From the NCBI RefSeq assembly GCF_026130175.1, contig NZ_JAIGNI010000032.1, positions 1 through 64,000 of the forward strand: DNA of 64,000 nucleotides, written 5' to 3'. The translations under genes and the position numbers were made by a program. The notes under the pieces were generated by a model that searched no databases, was not told where the DNA came from, and saw only the letters and a program-made list of their open reading frames with translations. Positions 16,128 to 25,873 of the stretch are shown here, piece after piece. Position 1 is the first letter of the stretch, and each line of letters begins with the position of its first letter. The DNA comes from Lyngbya sp. CCAP 1446/10. Lineage in GTDB: Bacteria; Cyanobacteriota; Cyanobacteriia; Cyanobacteriales; Microcoleaceae.

Positions 16128-17061
16128 TCATGTTTGGCGCTCGTAATTGAGTACATCAAGCTCAACATCACCGAGCAGTTTTGATTCCATCTCATACAAA
16201 TCATTCAGAATGAGTTTGACATTGGGAAAGCAAAAATACTCGGTCAGCTTGCCAATCCGGTAATTAAAAGGTTGGTATCGGTGTTTAAAATACAGTTCCA
16301 CATTCCCCCGGTGTTCCCACAATCCCAACAAATTAACAACCACATCCGAGAAATGCGCCCTCACATCCCGCTGCACCTCGCCGATGCGCTGCTCAATCGA
16401 GCGAGTAGTAATTCCAATTTTGTAGAAAATGTTGCCCGAAGCTTTTACCTCAAGAAAGTACAGCGAATTAATCAGAATCCGCCGAAGCTGCGATCGATAA
16501 ATTTGCAAGTCAGCCAATCTCTCGCCCGCACAGGAAAGTCCGGCAGCGACCGCCACCGCCGCAGAGTTCTCCAACCTACTCAACTCCGACCGCAGCAAAG
16601 GTTCCTGCACCCGATTGAACAACGCCAACGAAAGCGCACCCACCAGGATTTTTCCGAGATGAGTGAACTGATAAGTGCGTAGGAACGGGGCGTAGCCATC
16701 GCCCTCTGATTCCAACAATCCTTTCAACTGCCACCGAAAACTTACCAAGTCTTTGGGAATCGATCGCTTTTGGGCTCCGTACTCTTTCCACAGCACCTTC
16801 AACTGTTCCAATTCCTCACCCTTGAGTTGCACATGAAAGTTGTCATAGAGCGGCAGTGTCGGGAAATACTTTGGTTTTAATCCGCTGCGAAACAGGTTTG
16901 CAAGTTTCCTGTGTGTGAGAAAAGTGGTGTTCTTTCACCGAACCTTTTTTCGCTGTAAGTCCACCGCCGCAGTAAAGACACGCGAGGTTAGTTTTTCCGC
17001 GCGCAACATCATCGATGCCCGCCAGTTCTCCGCCGGGAGCCACACCAAATTTTAGCCACAT
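16128..17061 (-). pseudogene. CoiA-like zinc-finger / MUG113 (T5orf172) GIY-YIG-like protein, frameshifted (copy 1)
   Basis: The N-terminal part (ATG 17061, MWLKFGVAPGGELAG) has a CoiA-like zinc-binding segment, CLYCGGGLTAKKGSVKEHHF then SHTQETC. The C-terminal part (16128-16832 frame) contains NSLYFLEVKASGNIFYKIGI then TTRSIEQRIGEVQ, the T5orf172/MUG113 variant of the GIY-YIG nuclease fold. The parts are in different frames because of one extra base near 16856 compared with the paralogue at 54817-55732 (GCAGTGTCGGG here, GCAGTGCGGG there). An intact protein would have about 310 residues and might act on competence or incoming DNA. Confidence 0.8.
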
Positions 17062-17253
17062 CGCTCTTATTTTCCTTTTAGCAGGTTTTTGTAGGTGCAC
17101 CCGCGTTGAAGAATTGTAACAACTTGCAGAAGTTGATGTCTCTGCCTTGGGGGGAAACTAAGCTTAAAAGCCAAAAACGAGCGAACCAGAGTCTTTTTTC
17201 GCAGTCAACCGCCTATATCCGGGTACTTTTTGACTACAATGACTCGTCAGATG

Positions 17254-17420
17254 CTTACTTTTCACGGTATCTCTTGCTCCCGTGAAAACTACTGACAGCC
17301 TATATTCCACAAGCCTGATTTCACCGTTGGTTTATCAGCATCAAGTAGAAATTATTGACAAAAACCTTGAAGATGAAACCCTTGCCTGATAAGGCTTTCA
17401 GAGATACCGTGAAAAGTAAG
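17254..17420. repeat. 21-bp perfect inverted repeat enclosing about 125 bp
   Basis: The left arm 17254-17274 begins CTTACTTTTCACGG and the right arm 17400-17420 is its exact reverse complement, ending CCGTGAAAAGTAAG. It lies between the CoiA/MUG113 duplication boundary and the giant subtilase gene. The enclosed DNA has no coding potential and repeats short CCGTGAAAA motifs. It could be a small non-autonomous element or a strong leader structure. Confidence 0.8.
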
Positions 17421-17524
17421 GGCGATCTACCCCACAGTTCTTTGATGCACGACCGCATAAAAACCTCACGGTGTTCCCAATAGATAGTTGAGGGCGTATT
17501 CAACCAACTATTTCCCGGGGTAAC

Positions 17525-20500
17525 ATGACTGAACTTAACATCGGGGCATTGACTGACAGCACAAACTACACAGGTAGTGTTGATACTACAAATATCTTTG
17601 ACCTTTACAAATTTAACATCAACAGTCCGGGCAGTTTCAAATTCGCGATCGACAGTTTGAACGGAAATGCGGACGTATTTCAGTTAAACTCTAGCGGCGC
17701 AACACTTTACAGTTCAACCAACGCGGGAACCAGTGCAGAAATAATTAGCGCTGACAGCTTAGTAGCCGGAGACTCTACACTCAAATTGCAAATCAGCGGC
17801 GACATCAAACACACGCTGAATTTAGCACCAACGAGCACTCAAAAATCATCCGACGCAGACACCCTCATCGGTGCAAAATCAGATTCTCCACTTCCCTCAA
17901 ACAGCGCCGCAACTTCGGAAAAACCGACTGTAAATAAAGATGTAATTACAGGAACTCCAGTTGATGACAAGACTGTGGCCGCAGAAACAACATCACTAAC
18001 TACCGATAAACCAGTCACTACAGACTCAACTCTCATATCTGAACCGGAAAAACCTGTAGCAACGACTGAATCTGCGGTTGAAACAACATCAACAACTACC
18101 GACAAATCAGTCGCTACAGACTCAACTCTCACATCTGAACTGGAAAAACCTATAGCAGCGACTGAATCTGCGATTGAAAAAACATCAGCAACTACCGACA
18201 AATCAGACAAACCAGTTGCTACAGCCTCCGAAACCACTCTCACATCTGAACCGGAAAAACCTGTAGCAACGACTGAATCTGCGATTGAAAAAACATCAGC
18301 AACTACCGACAAATCAGACAAACCAGTTGCTACAGCCTCCGAAACCACTCTCACGTCTGAACCCAAAAAACCTGTAGCAACGACTGAATCTGCGCTTGAA
18401 ATAACATCAGCAACTACTGAAGAATCAGATAAACCAGTTGTTACAGCCTCCGAAACCACTCTCACATCTGAACTGGAAAAACCTATAGCAGCGAGTGAAT
18501 CTGCGGTTGAAACAACATCAGTAACTACCGAGAAATCAGATAAACCAGTTGCTACAGCCTCCGAAACCACTCTCACATCTGAACTGGAAAAACCTGTAGC
18601 AGCGACTGAATTTGCGGTTGAAACAACATCAGCAACTACCGACGAATCAGACAAACCAGTTGCTACAGCCTCCGAAAAAACTCTCACATCTGAACCCGAA
18701 AAACCTGTCGCAGCGAGTGAATCGGCAAATGAAAAACTGCCGAGTGAAGAGACTATATCAGCCGGGGAAATCGCACCCGAAAAACCAACTGATTCGGCAA
18801 CTTCAACCGCAGAAAAATCCAGCGAAACTGTTGCCACAAACAATCCAAATAGCACAGCCGCCGCCAAAACAGATGCAGTTGGAGGCGAAACAGTTGCCAC
18901 TCAAGAACCAAAAATAGGTGAGACTTTAGTTACTACTTCCCCAGATGCCAGCAAGCCAAGGGACGAAACAAATACTGATACCAGCAACGGGGAAGAAACA
19001 AAAAAAGATAATTCAACTACTACCGTAGCAACAACTGAAACCAAAAAAGAACCAGAACCGACTACAGACAAAAAGTTAATTTCTCCCTTTACATCCGGGG
19101 TTTTTACTACGAATGAAACTGGTCGCATTAGTGTAGACTACACATTTGATGGTGGAATGTTCCAAGGCGAGTTAGCAATTTTTAGTTTAGAGGATTTAGA
19201 TAAATTTGAACCCGGTTCGGAAGCATTCATTAAAGAAGTAGCTGCGCGTTCTTTAAGTAACTCTGTGAAAGGTCATGTAGTCATTAATGATGCTACAGAA
19301 GGTGCGCGGTTTTCCGGTGTGTTAGGAGAGAGTAATGCCAACGAAGGAGTCTACTTAGGAGTCAAGAGTTTTGCTGTAACTGCAGGGGGTAAATATGGGG
19401 TGATGTTGGTACCCAACGGTAGTGTAAAGTCTGTGTTTGATAATCCGACTGTTGGGGGCTATCAACGTCCTTTATTTTCTATGGCAATGGCGAATCCTGT
19501 TGAGGGATTTCACTTTGGTCAAATTGCCGATGTCACGGGGGAAGGCAATACCTTTGTGATGGAGGATATGCGGTTAGATGCAGGGAGTGACAGGGATTAC
19601 AACGATATCATTTTCCAAGTGCGCGGTGCGACGGCAACAACTGCTTTGCTCGATACTGTGATTAACCCGGATAAAGAGTGGCGGAAAACTGATTTGGGTC
19701 AGGCACTTATTGCTTATGCAAAACCTTACATTACCCCTGAACCAAAACAAAATGTAGATGCTGAATTATCGAATTTATTTGATGATTTAGAAACGGAAAT
19801 TCTGAACCCATCAACTTCAGATCAAGAGACTCCAAAAACTCCAGCGTCTGCCACTAATACTGACAAAGATACTACTGATGTAACCCAAGTTGAAACAACC
19901 GACAATGTAGATACAAAACCTACTAATCCAGCGGTGACGACTGAGGATGAAGTTAAAAATATTGCGAATAATTCTGGTGATTCGACTCAGGTTGAAACAA
20001 CTGACAATGTAGATACAAAGCCTACTAATCCAGCGGTGACGACTGAGGAAGAAGTCAAAAATATTGCGAATAATTCTGGTGATTCGACTCAGGTTGGAAC
20101 AACTGACAATGTAGATACAAACCCGACCAAAGGTGCGACAACTACACCAACTGCTGACAAGGATGCTGTGGCGGATTCGACTGAAAAATTACCAGTTGAA
20201 AAAACGCCTGTTGCCGCACCGACAACTGAGGTAAAAGACGAAATTACCGAAGCACCAGGAACGGCAACTGTGCCCGCCCAATCTACTACTGAGACGGAAG
20301 TTGCTGCGACGACACCAACGGAGAACGTAGAGACTAAACCGGAAGTTTTGCCAGCGGAAACTCAGACGAAGGTAGAGACTAAACCGGAAGTTTTGCCAGC
20401 GGAAACTCAGACGAAGGTAGAGACTAAACCGGAAGTTTTGCCAGCGGAAAGTAAGGCTAAAGAGGAATCGAAGCCGGCTTTAGTAACTGAGGTAGAAAAA

Positions 20501-23500
20501 ACTGAATCTACTCAAGTTGTTGTAGTCGTAAATCCTGTAGAGTCGGTGAAGGAAAGTCAGCCAACGACGGCGGTTGAGGGTAAAGAAACTCCAGCGGTTG
20601 TGCCACCGCTAGCAGCGCAGACTATGCCAGTTGTAGGTACGAATATTGCTGTAGATTCGCAGAAAAAGGAGATAGTTACTCAGACTGAGACTGGGGATGT
20701 TAATGATGCTGCACCAAAAGAGTCATTGCCAATTTATCCAACAGTTGAAAAACCAACTGAGGATAATTCGACGGTGACGGTGACAAAATCGGCTAAGGAG
20801 GAGTTAGCACAAAAATATCAGGATGTCAATGCTGATTGGATAGCCCGATTGGAAAGCATTAAACAACGTTTGAGTAATTTGGGTAGTGCTGATGTTGTTG
20901 CTGAAACTGCGATCGATCGCACTTTGATTGCTCGTTTGGAAACCATGACTGAGAAGTTGAGGGAGCAAACTCGATCGACTCCTATCTCGGATAACACAGG
21001 GGCGTTGATTGCGCGGCTGGAAGATATGGTGGTGAAAGTCACACCTAAACCAGTGGAACCCCTTCAACCAGTACAGTTTGAGTTTCCTGTAGCAAATCAG
21101 CCGTTAGTGGGTGTAATTGATACGGGTTTCAGCGGCAATAATCCTGATATTGACTATTCACGGATTATTTTAGGGCGCGATCGCGTTTCTAATGATGCTA
21201 ACCCTTTACTGGCGACAGGTGAAGGCAGCGAACACGGTACGCACATTTTAGGGATTATTGGCGCAACTCAAAACAATGGTGTGGGCATTGATGGGGTGAA
21301 CGATCGAGCGCCTTTGTGGGTGGGGCGGGCGATCGGTTCTGGACAGTGGGCGGAATCTTTGGTTGAATTTGTCAATGCTGCGATCGAGTCGAATCAACCG
21401 AATGCTGTTGTCAACCTGAGTTTAGATTTAACTCAAGTCAATCCTGACGGTAGCGTTACTACTCGCTACGAATTTACGCCGGAGGAAAGAAGTGCGATCG
21501 AATATGCGCGTCAGCATAACGTATTGCTGGTAGTTGCGGCTGGTAATGATGGCGGTGTGATGTCAGTTTTGGGTCAAGCTTCGCAGGAATTTGACAACAT
21601 TATTACTGTGGGTGCGGCCCAACGAGTTAATGATGAAATTGCGCTTTCTAAGGCTTACGATCGATCGGACTATTCCAGCTACGGTGCGGGTTTGGATATT
21701 CTCGCCGACGGGGGGACAGTGAAAAATCCAGTGTTGTCCACTACTGGCGATGGCGTTGGTGAGATGGCGGGGACTTCGGTAGCGACTGCGAAAGTCACGG
21801 GTGCAGTATCTCAAGTTTGGGCGGCGAATCCTAGTTTGAGTTATCGCCAAGTAATTCAGATTATCAAGGATACTGCGACTGATTTGAAGACTCCCAATTG
21901 GGATGATGAAACGGGTGGTGGATTGCTGAATTTGGAATCTGCTGTGGCTTTGGCTCTAGCTACGGTACCGCAAGAGTATGATGTGGCAGCTACCATGATT
22001 CCTGATACTTGGAGTGGCGAAGGGAAGGTAACGCCCACAGAGCGTGCCAGCCAGACAAGTGAAAGCTTCCAGTTGCGTGTTTGGCCGGATGATGGCGTGA
22101 ATCTGCGGAACAGTCCAAACTTTGATGATCGCGGCCCAGTTTCTCTTCCCAAAAACACTTGGCTTAACTTTGACGCTTGGACGTGGGGTAATGTAAATAT
22201 CGATCCAGTCACTGGAGGACAGGATGCACTGTATTACCGGACTTGGTACAACGGTCAAGCTTACTGGGTTCCTAGTATTTGGATTGATGGTTATCCGCCT
22301 AGTCGTCCATCTTTACTTCCACCTACACCAACTCCTACACCCACACCCACGCCCACGCCCACTCCTACACCAACTCCTACACCTACACCCATCCCTCAAG
22401 TTCCGATTAACTCCAACTCACCGAATTATCGGAGTGGCCCAGTCAATCCCTTTGCTTACCAATGGCAGGGGCAATGCACCTGGTATGCTTACGGACGGAT
22501 GCTGGAAACTGGCTTGCTACCTGCCGCTATCAAGAATAATGCTTTGTTTCGGGGTCATGCTGGGACGTGGAAGAATGATGCTTTGAAGGTAGGTTTGCCG
22601 GTTACTTCTACACCAACTGCTGGGGCGCGGGGACTCGTAGTTTGGCCGCCTAATACTAAAGGGGCTGGAAGTGTGGGTCACGTTGCCTTTTTGGAAGAAG
22701 TTTATCCTGATGGTCGCGTCCGCATTACTGAGTCGAACTGGCCGACTGGTAACGGGATTAAGGAACGAATTTTGACTCCAGCGCAATATGCTGGATTGTC
22801 CTTTGTCCAACTGGAAAATGCTCAGACGAATTCCTATAATGCGCCTCCGGCAACACCAGGACAGCAGCGGCAGTACATTGTGCGTTCTGGTGATACTTTG
22901 TCAGGCATTGCACAACGCGAACTGGGTAATGCTAATCGTTGGCGTGAAATCCAGAAACCAGGCGGCGGGACTTTTACGGATGCGGAAGCCCGTAATTTGC
23001 AGGTAGGACAGTCAGTTTATTTGCCTGTGAGTTATCAGAGTGGTTCTGGTGTTCCCGTTACTCAGCAACCATCCTCTACGCCGGGAGTGAATGGCAATAT
23101 TCAGTGGGTCAATTTCAGCGGTACGGTAGGGCCGTCGATTGGGGTAAATTTGCGGAATAGCACTCGGTTTAGCGATCGCAGTTCTCGCAATGAACCAAAT
23201 GGCAAACGTTTGGAGTTTGATGCTTGGACTTACGGCGAAGTTGGTACCGATATGTGGAATGGAAACCAGGATGCTCGCTGGTTTAAGGTTAAGGGGACAA
23301 ATTTGTGGGTTCCTAGTGCTTACATTAATGGTAATCCGCCAAATTCGACACCGATGCCGAGTGGTTCCAAGTTAACTCTAATTCGGACTGGTGGTGGTAC
23401 TCCTTTAGATCAGATCAAACAGAAAATTCAGGATCTTCAGAAGGAAATCAACGAGATTCAGAATAAAATTACAGCTAAAGAAACAGAAGCAAAGAAAAAA

Positions 23501-24088
23501 GAAGATGACGCAAAGAGCAAAGAATGGTGGACTTTTCTTCCTTGGATTAAAGCTGAATACGATACCTTAACAAAGGACGCTACTAAAATACGAGGCGAAA
23601 TATCTACACTTGAAACGGATAAAAAAAGTAAGCAAAAAGAGCTTGACCAAGCCCGTTCTGATCTACAACAGATTGAAAAACAAACTGAACAAGATGTTGA
23701 TGCTCTAGCACGAACGATGTGGGGAGAAGCGCGGAGCGAAAGTTATTCAGGTAAGACGGCTGTAGCATGGGTCATACAAAATCGAGCTTCTCGTTCACCA
23801 AGCTATAACTGGCCTTCTAAAATTAGCGATGTGTGCAAACAACCGTTGCAATTTAGCTGCTGGAATCAAAACGATCCAAATTATCAAAAGCTTCTAACAA
23901 TCAATGATCAAGATGCAGCATTTCGTGAATGTCTTGAAATTTCAAGGAAAGTTCTTAATGGAGAATTACAAGACCCTAGCAATGGAGCAGACCACTATTA
24001 CGCAAACTACATCACTGCACCCAATTGGGCCGTAGGGAAAATTCCTGTAGCAACGATTGGCACACACCGGTTCTATAGATTAGTCTAG
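17525..24088 (+). CDS. Giant DUF4114-subtilase-CHAP-LysM-SleB surface protein (2187 aa)
   Basis: Domain order by residue: a PPC-like beta domain (1-95); about 35-residue Thr/Lys/Pro-rich repeats (100-510); DUF4114 (about 515-705) with its DSDRDYNDIIFQ calcium-type motif; a second low-complexity linker (745-1090); an S8 subtilase with Asp1199 (VGVIDTG), His1237 (EHGTH) and Ser1418 (GTSVATAK); an SH3-like module; a PT linker (1600-1622); a CHAP amidase with Cys1651 (GQCTWYAYGR) and His1719 (VGHVAF); LysM (about 1781-1835); a second SH3-like module; a coiled coil (1960-2055); and a SleB/Hydrolase_2 cell-wall hydrolase (about 2057-2187, MWGEARSE). There is no classical signal peptide, so type I or another export route is inferred. 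It should both cut protein and remodel peptidoglycan. Confidence 0.9.
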   Translation: MTELNIGALTDSTNYTGSVDTTNIFDLYKFNINSPGSFKFAIDSLNGNADVFQLNSSGATLYSSTNAGTSAEIISADSLVAGDSTLKLQISGDIKHTLNLAPTSTQKSSDADTLIGAKSDSPLPSNSAATSEKPTVNKDVITGTPVDDKTVAAETTSLTTDKPVTTDSTLISEPEKPVATTESAVETTSTTTDKSVATDSTLTSELEKPIAATESAIEKTSATTDKSDKPVATASETTLTSEPEKPVATTESAIEKTSATTDKSDKPVATASETTLTSEPKKPVATTESALEITSATTEESDKPVVTASETTLTSELEKPIAASESAVETTSVTTEKSDKPVATASETTLTSELEKPVAATEFAVETTSATTDESDKPVATASEKTLTSEPEKPVAASESANEKLPSEETISAGEIAPEKPTDSATSTAEKSSETVATNNPNSTAAAKTDAVGGETVATQEPKIGETLVTTSPDASKPRDETNTDTSNGEETKKDNSTTTVATTETKKEPEPTTDKKLISPFTSGVFTTNETGRISVDYTFDGGMFQGELAIFSLEDLDKFEPGSEAFIKEVAARSLSNSVKGHVVINDATEGARFSGVLGESNANEGVYLGVKSFAVTAGGKYGVMLVPNGSVKSVFDNPTVGGYQRPLFSMAMANPVEGFHFGQIADVTGEGNTFVMEDMRLDAGSDRDYNDIIFQVRGATATTALLDTVINPDKEWRKTDLGQALIAYAKPYITPEPKQNVDAELSNLFDDLETEILNPSTSDQETPKTPASATNTDKDTTDVTQVETTDNVDTKPTNPAVTTEDEVKNIANNSGDSTQVETTDNVDTKPTNPAVTTEEEVKNIANNSGDSTQVGTTDNVDTNPTKGATTTPTADKDAVADSTEKLPVEKTPVAAPTTEVKDEITEAPGTATVPAQSTTETEVAATTPTENVETKPEVLPAETQTKVETKPEVLPAETQTKVETKPEVLPAESKAKEESKPALVTEVEKTESTQVVVVVNPVESVKESQPTTAVEGKETPAVVPPLAAQTMPVVGTNIAVDSQKKEIVTQTETGDVNDAAPKESLPIYPTVEKPTEDNSTVTVTKSAKEELAQKYQDVNADWIARLESIKQRLSNLGSADVVAETAIDRTLIARLETMTEKLREQTRSTPISDNTGALIARLEDMVVKVTPKPVEPLQPVQFEFPVANQPLVGVIDTGFSGNNPDIDYSRIILGRDRVSNDANPLLATGEGSEHGTHILGIIGATQNNGVGIDGVNDRAPLWVGRAIGSGQWAESLVEFVNAAIESNQPNAVVNLSLDLTQVNPDGSVTTRYEFTPEERSAIEYARQHNVLLVVAAGNDGGVMSVLGQASQEFDNIITVGAAQRVNDEIALSKAYDRSDYSSYGAGLDILADGGTVKNPVLSTTGDGVGEMAGTSVATAKVTGAVSQVWAANPSLSYRQVIQIIKDTATDLKTPNWDDETGGGLLNLESAVALALATVPQEYDVAATMIPDTWSGEGKVTPTERASQTSESFQLRVWPDDGVNLRNSPNFDDRGPVSLPKNTWLNFDAWTWGNVNIDPVTGGQDALYYRTWYNGQAYWVPSIWIDGYPPSRPSLLPPTPTPTPTPTPTPTPTPTPTPTPIPQVPINSNSPNYRSGPVNPFAYQWQGQCTWYAYGRMLETGLLPAAIKNNALFRGHAGTWKNDALKVGLPVTSTPTAGARGLVVWPPNTKGAGSVGHVAFLEEVYPDGRVRITESNWPTGNGIKERILTPAQYAGLSFVQLENAQTNSYNAPPATPGQQRQYIVRSGDTLSGIAQRELGNANRWREIQKPGGGTFTDAEARNLQVGQSVYLPVSYQSGSGVPVTQQPSSTPGVNGNIQWVNFSGTVGPSIGVNLRNSTRFSDRSSRNEPNGKRLEFDAWTYGEVGTDMWNGNQDARWFKVKGTNLWVPSAYINGNPPNSTPMPSGSKLTLIRTGGGTPLDQIKQKIQDLQKEINEIQNKITAKETEAKKKEDDAKSKEWWTFLPWIKAEYDTLTKDATKIRGEISTLETDKKSKQKELDQARSDLQQIEKQTEQDVDALARTMWGEARSESYSGKTAVAWVIQNRASRSPSYNWPSKISDVCKQPLQFSCWNQNDPNYQKLLTINDQDAAFRECLEISRKVLNGELQDPSNGADHYYANYITAPNWAVGKIPVATIGTHRFYRLV

Positions 24089-24105
24089 TTAGACATCTCT
24101 GAAAT

Positions 24106-24142
24106 GGCGATCGCTCTTTCCCTGACAAAAAGAGCGATCGCC
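24106..24142 (+). terminator. HIP1-based terminator-like hairpin after the giant gene
   Basis: GGCGATCGCTCTTT (24106-24119) pairs perfectly over 14 bp with AAAGAGCGATCGCC (24129-24142), 18 bases after the stop codon. There is no long T tract, but the T residues within the stem and the position suggest a transcription end or mRNA 3' protection. Confidence 0.5.
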
Positions 24143-24157
24143 CTCTCCCCAAACAAA

Positions 24158-24223
24158 AGAAACCGGGTTTTTCAGATAACTTTTGCCTCTTAACCGAATA
24201 TCTTGTACAAAAACCCGGTTTCT
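24158..24223. repeat. Dispersed palindrome AGAAACCGGGTTTTT, copy 1
   Basis: AGAAACCGGGTTTTT (24158-24172) is matched by AAAAACCCGGTTTCT (24209-24223) around a 36-base loop. The same structure recurs at 24965-25030 and 29358-29424, with shorter relatives near 37632 and 37681. Confidence 0.85.
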
Positions 24224-24346
24224 AAACTTCAGGCGATCGCTTTTTCTGCCACAGATGCGATCGCCTTTCTTTTTTTCACCAAAGGGCGATGGGTTTTTGT
24301 GGCACAAATGTCATACTTGAGTAAAAACCTATTGTGAGGTGTACCC

Positions 24347-24604
24347 ATGCAGATTGTCTTAAAGCCAGAAGAAGCAACCTTTGTGCAAGCCCAACTAGCA
24401 AATGGCAAATATCAAACCGCTGAGGAGGTAATGAGTCAAGCCTTAGCATTGCTTCAACGGCAACAAGATTACGAACAGTGGCTCATTGAGACACGCCAAA
24501 AAGTGGAAGCCGGAGTTGCTGCTTTAGAACGCGGGGAAGCGGTTGATGGTGATGTCGCGATCGCCCAATTGCGCGATCGTCTCCACAACAGAGCCTCGCA
24601 CTAG
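24347..24604 (+). CDS. parD: ParD-type antitoxin
   Basis: The 85 residues show the ribbon-helix-helix start (MQIVLKPEEATFVQAQLANG, YQTAEEVMSQALALLQRQ) and an acidic C-terminus that would wrap the toxin (VEAGVAALERGEAVDGDVAI). ParD proteins bind their own promoter and neutralise ParE. The toxin gene begins three bases after the stop, so the pair is an operon. ATG at 24347 follows GTGAGGTG. Confidence 0.88.
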   Translation: MQIVLKPEEATFVQAQLANGKYQTAEEVMSQALALLQRQQDYEQWLIETRQKVEAGVAALERGEAVDGDVAIAQLRDRLHNRASH

Positions 24605-24607
24605 CTT

Positions 24608-24916
24608 ATGAGACGTTACATTATTTCAGCACCAGCCCTTCAAGACCTGCAAGATATCATTGATTATTTTGCGGTGACAAATGTTGAAACAGGAGATCGG
24701 TTTCTATCTAAATTTAATGCCAGGTGTCAAAAATTACGTTCATTTCCCGCGATCGGTAAACGCTATGATGGTTTATCCCTTGGCTTAAGGGGTGTATTGA
24801 TTGACGAATACATTATGTTTTACAAAGCAACTGACGATCTAGTTGAAATTGTCAGAATCGTGCATGGCAAACGCGATTTATTCGCTTTATTTCAGCCAAA
24901 TAATTTAGAATCGTAG
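24608..24916 (+). CDS. parE: ParE-type toxin
   Basis: The 102 residues match the RelE/ParE fold: YIISAPALQDLQDIIDYFAV, then FPAIGKRYDGLSLGLRGVLI and DEYIMFYKATDDLVEIVRIV, ending with HGKRDLFALF. ParE toxins usually poison DNA gyrase. Length and motif order are complete, so it is probably functional together with the upstream antitoxin. Confidence 0.88.
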   Translation: MRRYIISAPALQDLQDIIDYFAVTNVETGDRFLSKFNARCQKLRSFPAIGKRYDGLSLGLRGVLIDEYIMFYKATDDLVEIVRIVHGKRDLFALFQPNNLES

Positions 24917-24964
24917 CAATGGTGTTCTCCTGGTCAAGCAGCGATCGCCCTCTCCCCAAACCAA

Positions 24965-25030
24965 AGAAACCGGGTTTTTCAGATAACCTTTGCCTATACA
25001 CCGATATATGAGCGCAAAAACCCGGTTTCT
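24965..25030. repeat. Dispersed palindrome AGAAACCGGGTTTTT, copy 2
   Basis: The left arm is at 24965-24979 and the right arm at 25016-25030. The sequence CAGATAAC(C/T)TTTGCCT in the loop is also shared with copy 1, so the whole unit, not just the arms, is repeated. It separates two convergent ParDE modules and may terminate both. Confidence 0.85.
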
Positions 25031-25075
25031 GAACCCCCAAGAGATCGCCTTTGTAGGATACAAAGAGCAATCGCT

Positions 25076-25381
25076 TTAACTTTCCCCATTTTCTGAAAAA
25101 ATATCCTCAAAGTCCCTATAACCACTCAACACTCGTTCAATTTGGATACCATTTTTAATCAGGCGGTAAAAAATTACATACTTATCCACAGGTAAACTGC
25201 GTAGCAACGGTGCCAATTCCTCACGACTTCGCCCTATTTCTGGAAAATCTGCTAATAAACGGCTTTTTTCCTCAAAAATATCCAGAAAATTGTTAGCTGC
25301 ACTGACACTCAACTTTAACAAATAGTTAGTTAAATCCTTTAAATCTTTCTTAGCGAGGGCACTCAAAACGTATCGACTCAT
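25076..25381 (-). CDS. parE: ParE-type toxin (second module)
   Basis: The 101 residues begin MSRYVLSALAKKDLKDLTNY and contain FPEIGRSREELAPLLRSLPV, DKYVIFYRLIKNGIQIERVL, SGYRDFEDIF. It is a ParE/RelE-fold protein clearly different from the one at 24608. It lies three bases downstream of its antitoxin gene, in the standard antitoxin-toxin order on the minus strand. Confidence 0.88.
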   Translation of the reverse strand: MSRYVLSALAKKDLKDLTNYLLKLSVSAANNFLDIFEEKSRLLADFPEIGRSREELAPLLRSLPVDKYVIFYRLIKNGIQIERVLSGYRDFEDIFSENGES

Positions 25382-25384
25382 TCT

Positions 25385-25645
25385 TTACTCCCCCTCTGCT
25401 TGCTGAATTTCCTCACGCAGTTCTCTTAACACTTCTTCACCATCAAAAACCTCTCCGCGATCGGAAGCTTCAATTCCCATCATTATTTCCTTGCGGAGTT
25501 CCTCTAAACGCACCAAGCGTTCCATTTCCCGTTCTTCTAGCAATCGTAACGCAGCCCTGACAACTTCAGAAGCAGAGGAGTATCTACCGCTTTTGACTGT
25601 TGAGTGAACAAACTGCTCTAATTCAGATGTCAATGATATGTTCAT
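25385..25645 (-). CDS. parD: ParD-type antitoxin (second module)
   Basis: The 86 residues start MNISLTSELEQFVHSTVKSG with RYSSASEVVRAALRLLEERE, the classical ParD ribbon-helix-helix. An acidic C-terminal arm follows (GIEASDRGEVFDGEEVLREL). It is predicted to repress its own promoter upstream of 25645. Confidence 0.9.
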   Translation of the reverse strand: MNISLTSELEQFVHSTVKSGRYSSASEVVRAALRLLEEREMERLVRLEELRKEIMMGIEASDRGEVFDGEEVLRELREEIQQAEGE

Positions 25646-25873
25646 TACGTTGAGTCACTTGTTTGAACCAACACTATTACTATACTCCCCAATAACAAAG
25701 ATTGTCAATTTTTGTTATCCAACTTCCTTGGTGATGGGTAACGGGGCGATCGCTTTTTCGGGGATGGGCGACGATCTCACTTCTTTCCCTTCCCGAAATA
25801 ACGTGCGATCGCCTTCGAGTATAGTTCTCAAGAGCGATCGCTTTTTGGGGTGAGAAGGGCGATCGCCTTTTAT

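Noticed and set aside
17839-18900. 353-residue minus-strand frame opposite the Thr-rich repeats
   Set aside because: It is the antisense of the low-complexity repeat region of the giant gene; the repeated Ser/Val/Ala pattern simply mirrors those codons.
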